Shown in pieces: positions 51,131-56,636 of a stretch of DNA of 56,636 bases. The notes beneath the pieces are model-generated. The model was not told where the DNA came from. It saw only the letters and a list, made by a program, of their open reading frames with translations, and ran no database searches. The stretch lies in contig CADCAK010000007.1 in assembly GCA_902799385.1 (NCBI GenBank), positions 1 through 56,636 of the forward strand, given 5' to 3'. This DNA comes from an uncultured bacterium. Its GTDB lineage: Bacteria > Verrucomicrobiota > Kiritimatiellia > RFP12 > UBA1067. Within the stretch, counting starts at the first letter, position 1. Every line of letters starts with the position of its first letter. A program made the position numbers and the translations under genes.

Positions 51131-52003
51131 ATGAAAAAGGCATTCACCATAGTCGAGCTGATTGTAGTGGTCGGCATAATCGGAATACTCATGGGGGTCA
51201 TGCTCGTCGCCTTTGGCGGCGCAACCGAGTCCGCCCGCGCGGCGAAGTGCCAGGGCAACCTCAGGACGCTCGCGCAGGCATGCTATTCGGCGGCCATGAA
51301 GGACGACTACCGGCGCTATCCGCACGCGGGGTCAACTTGGTACGCCGACATGGGCAAGAGGGATGTTGAGTACCACCAGCACAAGGGCTGGATAAGCTGG
51401 CTCTGCGGCAACACCTTCAAGTCGGCGCCGAAGAACAAGAGGGCCATTGCGTACGCCGGATGCCTCGCGAGCGAGCGCGACACGTCGTTCGCCATAACGA
51501 ACGGCGCGATCTGGCATGCGATCGGTGCGAACGCCAGCTGCTACAGGTGCCCGACGCTCGTGCGCAAGGACAAGCTTAGGCGGATGGCCTGGAGCTATGC
51601 GATGAACGGCGCCTTCCACTACGGCAACGAAAGGGTGGAGGCCCCGTGGTCCGGCAGGCGCATGGGCTCGATGACGCGCGCCGAGAGGACGCTTCTCTTT
51701 GCCGAGATATGCGAAGAGGACCTACAGGGCGGCGGCAACGACGACTACACGGCGGACTGCGTTATCGAATACGGCGCGTCAAATGGCTCCGAGAAGGAGC
51801 GCATAGGCTTCAACCATCCGTACAAGAAGGACTCCTATGCACACATCGCGTTCGCCGACTGCCACGTGGAACGCCTGAAGCGCCTGCCCGGCACGGACGA
51901 GAAGGAGCTCACCAAGTGGCTGTGCCTCGGCTACGACATAACGACGGAAGGCGGCAAGAAGTACAAGGTGGACAAGAGGGGCGTGGAAGACTCCGGGGAC
52001 TGA
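51131..52003 (+). CDS. Prepilin-like protein with H-X9-DG-like segment (290 aa)
   Basis: A 290-residue prepilin: MKKAFTIVELIVVVGIIGIL, Ala at -1, Glu at +5. The body is Cys- and Trp-rich (CQGNLRTLAQACYSAA, ASCYRCPTLVRKD), and near the end HIAFADCHVERLKRL resembles the prepilin-type processing-associated (DUF1559) FxDGHV region of PVC bacteria. Those proteins are very numerous in Planctomycetes, Verrucomicrobia and Lentisphaerae. It has GGAAGGACAC upstream. It lies 15 nt after the giant gene and 3 nt before a regulator. Confidence 0.8.
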   Translation: MKKAFTIVELIVVVGIIGILMGVMLVAFGGATESARAAKCQGNLRTLAQACYSAAMKDDYRRYPHAGSTWYADMGKRDVEYHQHKGWISWLCGNTFKSAPKNKRAIAYAGCLASERDTSFAITNGAIWHAIGANASCYRCPTLVRKDKLRRMAWSYAMNGAFHYGNERVEAPWSGRRMGSMTRAERTLLFAEICEEDLQGGGNDDYTADCVIEYGASNGSEKERIGFNHPYKKDSYAHIAFADCHVERLKRLPGTDEKELTKWLCLGYDITTEGGKKYKVDKRGVEDSGD

Positions 52004-52006
52004 TCG

Positions 52007-52606
52007 ATGATCTCGCTGATGATAGTCGATGACCACCCGATGGTGCGGGAGGGTCTCGCCGCCATGCTCGAAAGCGAGCGCGACTTCACCGTGGCGGCGC
52101 TTGCCGCGACTGGGGAGGAGGCGATTGCCGCTGCGGGGCAGGCGCAGATAGACGTGGCCCTGTGCGACATAAGGATGCCCGGAATCGACGGCTTTGGCGT
52201 GCTCGCGAAACTCAGGGAGACGCATCCCGAAGTCCGCGTCCTGCTCATGGCGGGCATGCCGCTCAAGGAAGAGGAGTCCCGCGCCCGCGAGGAAGGCGCC
52301 AAGGGCTATCTCCCGAAGAACGTGGACCAGGACCGCCTCGTCGCGGCGCTCCGCGCAATCGCGGCCGACGTGCCCGGTTTCGCATGCGAGGAGTTCCAGG
52401 CCGCGCCTTCGACGCTTACTGCCCGCGAGCTGGACGTCCTGAAGGAAGTCGCGAGAGGCAAGCAGCGCGACGCAATAGCCGCGTCGCTCGGCATAGGCGC
52501 CGAGTCGGTGAAGACGCACCTCAAGGGAATCATGACCAAGCTTGGCTGTCCAAACGCGACGAGCGCAGTTTCTCGCGCATACGAGCTTGGCATCCTTCGC
52601 GCGTAG
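52007..52606 (+). CDS. NarL/FixJ-type response regulator, orphan
   Basis: A 199-residue regulator. The receiver has VDDHPMVREGL at the N-terminus and phospho-acceptor Asp in ALCDIRMPGIDG near residue 53. The Lys in KGYLPKNVDQ is present, but the Thr/Ser switch position is Ala (LLMAGMP). The C-terminal LuxR-type helix-turn-helix (TLTARELDVLKEVARGKQRDAIAASLG, in pieces, then ESVKTHLKGIMTKLG) spans about 135-195. No histidine kinase is adjacent. Its place at the end of the pseudopilin operon suggests it regulates secretion or is coupled to it. tatD starts at its stop codon. Confidence 0.88.
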   Translation: MISLMIVDDHPMVREGLAAMLESERDFTVAALAATGEEAIAAAGQAQIDVALCDIRMPGIDGFGVLAKLRETHPEVRVLLMAGMPLKEEESRAREEGAKGYLPKNVDQDRLVAALRAIAADVPGFACEEFQAAPSTLTARELDVLKEVARGKQRDAIAASLGIGAESVKTHLKGIMTKLGCPNATSAVSRAYELGILRA

Positions 52607-53323
52607 ATGACCGACGCCCACTGCCATGTCTCATGCGGCGACTCGTCTGTGCGCGAGTTGCTTGTCGGCCGCGACTTCTTCGGCATCCATCCCTGGGAGA
52701 CACTTGACGGGATAGACGAGACAACCGGGACAACCGGGACGAGCGGGACAAGGCGCGCATTAGTCCCGGATGTCCCAGTTGTCCCAGATGTCCCATTTCT
52801 CGTCTCGCTTCGCTCCAAGCTCCTCGCCAACCCCAATGCTGGCGTAGGTGAGATAGGTCTAGACCGCCTTAAGGTGCGCGACATTTCGCCTCTTATGCGC
52901 GAGGTCTTCGAGGCCCAACTCGCGCTTGCCTTAGAGCTTTGTCGCCCGGTCGTCCTTCACGGCGCAAAGTGCTGGGGCCAGGTTGTGGCGGCGGTGAAGG
53001 TGCAAGGTGCGGAAGCACCAGGCACGCGCTTCCTTTTTCATGGCTTTTCTCGCTCTGACGGGCTTATTCCAGATATTGTCGAACTCAATGGCTTTATTTC
53101 CGTTGGGCCGGCTGTCTTGAACGATCACGCCGTTAACTACCGCGAGCTCGTCAAGAAGATTCCCCTCAATCGGCTTCTCGTCGAAACCGACAGGACTTCT
53201 TCTTCGGACTCTCCGTCAATTTTCGATGTCCTTGCCAAGACGGCCGACATCCTCAATCTCTCCGCCGCGGAACTCGAGCGTATCACTGACGAAAACGCCG
53301 ACCGATTCCTCGGCGTCGTGTGA
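52607..53323 (+). CDS. tatD: TatD-family metal-dependent hydrolase with repeat insertion
   Basis: A 238-residue TatD-type deoxyribonuclease. Metal ligands are visible: the DAHCH motif at residues 3-7, Glu in VGEIGLD, His in VLHGAKCWG, His in FLFHGFS, and Asp in LLVETDR near 195. The length is slightly short. Residues ~39-63 (ETTGTTGTSGTRRALVPDV) are low-complexity and encoded by GGGACAACC direct copies plus inverted TGTCCCA copies. This replaces a family loop near HPWE. The ATG follows the regulator stop directly. TatD proteins process DNA or D-aminoacyl-tRNA-like substrates; which applies here is unknown. Confidence 0.88.
   Translation: MTDAHCHVSCGDSSVRELLVGRDFFGIHPWETLDGIDETTGTTGTSGTRRALVPDVPVVPDVPFLVSLRSKLLANPNAGVGEIGLDRLKVRDISPLMREVFEAQLALALELCRPVVLHGAKCWGQVVAAVKVQGAEAPGTRFLFHGFSRSDGLIPDIVELNGFISVGPAVLNDHAVNYRELVKKIPLNRLLVETDRTSSSDSPSIFDVLAKTADILNLSAAELERITDENADRFLGVV
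52720..52795. repeat. GGGACAACC repeat with inverted copies inside tatD
   Basis: Three direct GGGACAACC/GGGACGAGC units are followed, after a short centre, by TCCCGGATGTCCCAGTTGTC and further TGTCCCA copies. The whole block can fold as a long hairpin. It is in frame in tatD. Confidence 0.85.
52998..53023 (+). repeat. Possible decayed AAGCACCA repeat in tatD
   Basis: AAGGTGCAAGGTGCGGAAGC followed by ACCAGG contains the hairpin GGTGC-GGAA-GCACC and one AAGCACCA. It may be a worn copy of the family at 26539, 36035, 36970 and 37926. It encodes QGAEAPG, and could also be chance. Confidence 0.35.
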
Positions 53324-53329
53324 TATAAT
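53321..53329 (+). promoter_or_regulatory. Extended -10 promoter of thiD, leaderless type
   Basis: TGA TATAAT overlaps the tatD stop and ends 7 nt before the thiD ATG at 53337. The predicted leader is 0-1 nt. Confidence 0.65.
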
Positions 53330-53336
53330 ACACACC

Positions 53337-54155
53337 ATGAACGGTGCAATATCTCCTTGCTGCCTTACCATCGCCGGAAGCGATTCCGGCGGCAACGCCG
53401 GCGTCCAGGCCGATCTTCGCGCTTTCCACGCCTACGGCCTCCACGGCTGCACTGTCTTTGCCGCGCTCACGGCGCAGAATCCGCATGGCGTTTCTGCAAT
53501 CCACGCCGTTCCTGCCGACTTTGTCGCCGCGCAGCTCGATGCGGTTCTTGGTGTCTATGATATTCGCGCGCTCAAGACGGGGATGCTTGCCGATCCTGCA
53601 GCCATTGAAGTTATCGCCGACCGGCTTGCCGCGCATTCCGAGATTGCAAAGGTAATAGACCCGGTCATGATTGCGACGAGCGGCGCCAAGCTCGTATCCG
53701 ACGATGCAGTCGCCGCTCTCACGAAGCGCCTTCTTCCGCTTGCCACGCTTGTCACGCCGAACCTGCCCGAGGCCGAGGCGCTTTGCGGTGTTGCCGTAGA
53801 TCCGTCTGAAAGTCGCGCGGCCGATTCTACCCATGCGAAGGAGCTTGCCGCCCGGCTTCATGAAAAGTTCGGCTGCGCCGTGCTTGTGAAGGGCGGTCAT
53901 GGCTCTGGCGCGACGGCGGTTGACGTCCTCTTTGACGGCAAGTCGTTTGAAGAGTTTTCGATGCCGTGGGTTGCCGATCCTATTTCCACTCACGGCACCG
54001 GTTGCTCGCTTGCGGCGGCGCTTGCGGCAGAGCTTGCGCTTGGCCGCGATCTTTCCGCCGCTGTGCGCGGCGCGAAAGCGTATGTGCACGATGCGATTGC
54101 GCGGTCGTATCTCGTCGGAGAGAACTGCGGCGTTCTTGGCTTCGCCCCGCGCTGA
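53337..54155 (+). CDS. thiD: Hydroxymethylpyrimidine/phosphomethylpyrimidine kinase
   Basis: A 272-residue ThiD kinase. It phosphorylates HMP and HMP-P in thiamine synthesis. The N-terminal CLTIAGSDSGGNAGVQADLR, the KTGML segment, TPNLPEAEALCG, and the C-terminal THGTGCSLAAALAA with the catalytic Cys are conserved. The ATG at 53337 is chosen because it gives the family N-terminus; an upstream frame from 53226 lies inside tatD. It has its own -10 box. It converges on gyrA with 57 nt between stops. The ThiL-like protein at 8203 is far away and not co-transcribed. Confidence 0.95.
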   Translation: MNGAISPCCLTIAGSDSGGNAGVQADLRAFHAYGLHGCTVFAALTAQNPHGVSAIHAVPADFVAAQLDAVLGVYDIRALKTGMLADPAAIEVIADRLAAHSEIAKVIDPVMIATSGAKLVSDDAVAALTKRLLPLATLVTPNLPEAEALCGVAVDPSESRAADSTHAKELAARLHEKFGCAVLVKGGHGSGATAVDVLFDGKSFEEFSMPWVADPISTHGTGCSLAAALAAELALGRDLSAAVRGAKAYVHDAIARSYLVGENCGVLGFAPR

Positions 54156-54212
54156 ATCAGCGGAAGGCGCGGCGCAGGAACTCAAGGATGTAGTTGAGCG
54201 CGTCGTCGTCGG

Positions 54213-56636
54213 TCAGCGCGAAGATAACGAAGAAGTCTCGCCTTCGGCGGCCTGAGACGGCTCCTCCTCTGCGCCTTCGCAGACCGAGACCGACACGAGC
54301 GTCGCGCCCTCGGAGAGTCGCACGAGCTTCACACCCTGTGCCATACGGCTCTGCACTCGGAAGTCTGAGACGGCGCTTCTCACCATCTGCTGGTCGCTCG
54401 TAATCGAAATCACGCTCTCGTCGTCCGAGACCGCATGCGCCGCGACGACCGCGCCGTTGCGGTCCGCGCCCTTGATGCCGATCATTCCCTGTCCGCCGCG
54501 GTTGTGGCGCGTGAAGTCCTTGAACTCGCAGCGCTTGCCGTAGCCGTTCGCCGTGGCGATGAAGAGCGTCTTCGAATCGTCCACCGCATCCAAAGAAACT
54601 ACGCGGTCGTCGCCGAGGAGCCGTATGCCCCTCACGCCCGTCGCGGTGCGGCCCATCCTGCGGACATCCGATGCGGCGAAGCGCATCGCGCGCCCGTTCT
54701 TCGTGAGCATGATGACGTCGTCTTCCGGCTTTACGAGCCGTACATCCTCGAGCGCGTCGCCCTCGTCGATGTTGATCGCGCGTATGCCCGACTTGTTGAC
54801 GTTCTTGAACTCGCCGAGAAGCGTCTTCTTCACCGTGCCCTTGACGGTCGCGAAGAAGACATCGACATCGCCTTCGAAGGAGCGGATCGGCAAAAGCTCC
54901 AGCACCTGCTCGCCTTCCTGGAGATTGAGCAAGTTGATGAGCGGCCGCCCGAAGCTCGTCCTCGGCGCCTCGGGAATCTGGTACGCGTCCTTGAGGAAGA
55001 GGCGGCCCGTGTTCGTGAAGAACATAAGCGAGTCGTGCGTCTGCGCGACGAAGACGAGGCGAATGAAGTCCTCTTCCTTCACCTGCGCGCCCCTGACGCC
55101 GTGTCCGCCGCGCCGCTGCTCGCGGTACTCGGTGAGCGGCACGCGCTTCACGTAGCCGCGGTTCGAAAGCGTGATGACGCACGGCGCGTCGGGAATGAGG
55201 TCCTTCATCGAGACCTCGTTCTCGTCCGCGACGATTTCGGTGCGGCGCTGCGCGTCCGCCTTAGTGCCGTACTTCGCCTTGAGCTCAGCGAGGTCCTGGC
55301 AGATGATCGCGTAGACCTTCTCGGGGTCTGCGAGAATCGCCTCGTACTCGGCAATCGCGGCGAGCAGCTTCGCGAGTTCGTCAGAAAGCCTGTCGCGCTC
55401 GAGCCCGACGAGCTGGTAGAGGCGCATTTCGAGAATAGCGTTGACCTGGAGGTCGGTAAAGCCGAAGCGCTCAAGGAGCCGTGACTTCGCCTCGTCGCGC
55501 GTCTTGGAGGAGCGGATGATGCTCACCACCTCGTCGAGGTTGTCGATCGCGAGAAGGAGGCCGTCGATGATGTGCTTCCTCGCCTGCGCCTTTTTAAGCT
55601 CGAAGCGCGTGCGGCGGGTGATGACCTCGAAGCGGTGGTCGGTATAGCAGCGGCAGTAGTCCTTGAGGTTCAGGATCTTCGGCCGCCCGCCGTCGATGGC
55701 GAGCATGATCGCGCCGAAGGTGGTCTGGAGCTGCGTGTGCTTGTAGAGGTGGTTGAGGACTACTTCGCCCATCGCGTCGCGCTTCACCTCCACGACGATC
55801 CTTATGTCCTTCTTCGACTCGTCGCGGATGTCGCTTATGCCCTGTATCACCTTGTCCTTCACAAGGTCGGCCATGTGCTTGATCATCTCGGCCTTGTTGA
55901 CGGCGTAGGGGATCTCGGTGATGATGATGCGCTCGCGGCCGTTCTTCTGGACCTCTACCTCTGCCTTGCCGCGGACGCAGAGCTGGCCGCGCCCGAGCTT
56001 GTACATCGCGGCGATTCCGTTGTAGCCGCAGATCTGCGCGCCAGTCGGGAAGTCAGGCCCCTTGACGAACTGCATGAGGTCGTCGACGGTGCAAGTCTCG
56101 CGGTTCTTCACGTAGTAGTCAATGCCGTCGCAAAGCTCGTTCAGGTTGTGCGGCGGGATGTTCGTAGCCATGCCGACGGCGATGCCGGAAGAGCCGTTAA
56201 GAAGGAGGTTCGGGAGCTTTGCGGGGAGAACAGACGGCTCCTCGAGCGTCTCGTCGAAGTTCGGCATCATGTCGACCGTGTCCTTCTCGAGGTCGGCGAG
56301 AAGCTCGTCCGTCACGCGCTGCATCCTGACTTCGGTGTATCGCATCGCCGCCGCGCCGTCGCCGTCTATCGAGCCGAAGTTGCCGTGACCGTCGACGAGC
56401 GGGACCCTGAGCGAGAAGTCCTGCGCCATGCGGACGATCGTGTCGTAGACCGAGGAGTCGCCGTGCGGATGGTACTTGCCGATCACCTCGCCGACGACGC
56501 GCGCGGACTTCACGTGCTTGACGCTCGCGGTCGTCCCGAGTTCGTGCATCGCGAAGAGGCAGCGCCGGTGGACGGGCTTCATTCCGTCGCGCGCGTCGGG
56601 AAGCGCGCGCCCCACAATAACGCTCATCGAGTAGTC
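54213..56636 (-). CDS. gyrA: DNA gyrase subunit A (5' end outside window)
   Basis: The first bases are cut by the window edge; the frame remains open beyond it (residues DYSM before [14 protein letters not shown]). About 807 residues are visible. The quinolone-determining region [13 protein letters not shown] has Ser and Asp at the E. coli 83 and 87 positions, so no resistance change is seen. The catalytic Tyr lies in [10 protein letters not shown]. The GyrA box QRRGGHG in the first beta-pinwheel blade is slightly altered from QRRGGKG but still marks gyrase rather than ParC. Six pinwheel-type repeats follow. The C-terminal tail is acidic ([15 protein letters not shown]) and ends in SSLSSR. 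The last part overlaps a second reading frame with coding-like composition. Confidence 0.96.
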   Translation of the reverse strand, partial: DYSMSVIVGRALPDARDGMKPVHRRCLFAMHELGTTASVKHVKSARVVGEVIGKYHPHGDSSVYDTIVRMAQDFSLRVPLVDGHGNFGSIDGDGAAAMRYTEVRMQRVTDELLADLEKDTVDMMPNFDETLEEPSVLPAKLPNLLLNGSSGIAVGMATNIPPHNLNELCDGIDYYVKNRETCTVDDLMQFVKGPDFPTGAQICGYNGIAAMYKLGRGQLCVRGKAEVEVQKNGRERIIITEIPYAVNKAEMIKHMADLVKDKVIQGISDIRDESKKDIRIVVEVKRDAMGEVVLNHLYKHTQLQTTFGAIMLAIDGGRPKILNLKDYCRCYTDHRFEVITRRTRFELKKAQARKHIIDGLLLAIDNLDEVVSIIRSSKTRDEAKSRLLERFGFTDLQVNAILEMRLYQLVGLERDRLSDELAKLLAAIAEYEAILADPEKVYAIICQDLAELKAKYGTKADAQRRTEIVADENEVSMKDLIPDAPCVITLSNRGYVKRVPLTEYREQRRGGHGVRGAQVKEEDFIRLVFVAQTHDSLMFFTNTGRLFLKDAYQIPEAPRTSFGRPLINLLNLQEGEQVLELLPIRSFEGDVDVFFATVKGTVKKTLLGEFKNVNKSGIRAINIDEGDALEDVRLVKPEDDVIMLTKNGRAMRFAASDVRRMGRTATGVRGIRLLGDDRVVSLDAVDDSKTLFIATANGYGKRCEFKDFTRHNRGGQGMIGIKGADRNGAVVAAHAVSDDESVISITSDQQMVRSAVSDFRVQSRMAQGVKLVRLSEGATLVSVSVCEGAEEEPSQAAEGETSSLSSR

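Noticed and set aside
56370..56500. Quinolone-resistance mutation in gyrA
   Set aside because: The positions matching E. coli Ser83 and Asp87 are Ser and Asp, the susceptible residues.

Overview
The window is a GC-rich, gene-dense bacterial chromosome segment. The large family of short type II secretion-like pseudopilins beside one giant GspK/PilX-like protein, the secreted protein with InlB/Big-like repeats, the TolQ/ExbD operon ending in a TonB-like protein with a terpene-cyclase-like barrel, and LPS and Lol genes all point to a Gram-negative member of the PVC superphylum. Kiritimatiellota, Lentisphaerota or Verrucomicrobiota is most likely; this is inferred from gene content because no rRNA is present. 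No stretch above about 300 bases lacks a gene.

Layout. (1) 1-3439: end of a LysM protein, a ComEC-core membrane protein and dinB on the minus strand. (2) 3501-10576: an operon-like lipid/prenyl cluster (UbiA prenyltransferase, radical SAM enzyme, diacylglycerol-kinase-like enzyme, ThiL-like kinase, extended SDR, DUF456 protein). It is interrupted by an AAA/DUF4143 ATPase with its own promoter. (3) 10592-18126: U32 peptidase-family protein, a secreted repeat protein with a strong terminator, tRNA-Leu(UAA), rnc, tkt and murJ. (4) 18139-28571: envelope energy-transduction operon (giant TPR protein, small exported protein, ExbB, two ExbDs, TonB-toroid), then a LolC/E-type permease, LolD and an orphan response regulator. 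(5) 28573-34748: lysozyme-like protein, divergent thioredoxin-fold pair, acyl-CoA synthetase, LpxC-like deacetylase and an opposing Gfo/Idh oxidoreductase. (6) 34792-41962: tig-clpP-clpX-panD, an antiporter-EIIA fusion and mnmE. (7) 41971-52606: GspF, eight prepilin-like proteins, one 1074-residue GspK-like protein and a NarL-type regulator. (8) 52607 to the end: TatD, ThiD and gyrA (minus strand, cut by the window edge).

Two themes stand out. First, most transcription starts carry an extended -10 box (TGnTATAAT-like). In nine of them the box sits only 6-9 nt from the start codon, which predicts leaderless mRNAs. Second, short repeat families lie both between genes and in frame inside conserved housekeeping genes. 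An AAGCACCA/mini-hairpin family occurs in the LolC/E-like gene, in clpX, and abutting the clpP and panD starts. G-rich tandem strings (GGGGAAC, GGGACA) occur in clpX, mnmE and tatD. A separate family of intergenic palindromes begins and ends with TTTAGCCACA / TGTGGCTAAA. The intragenic insertions resemble in concept the Rickettsia palindromic elements and are the best candidate here for an undescribed system.
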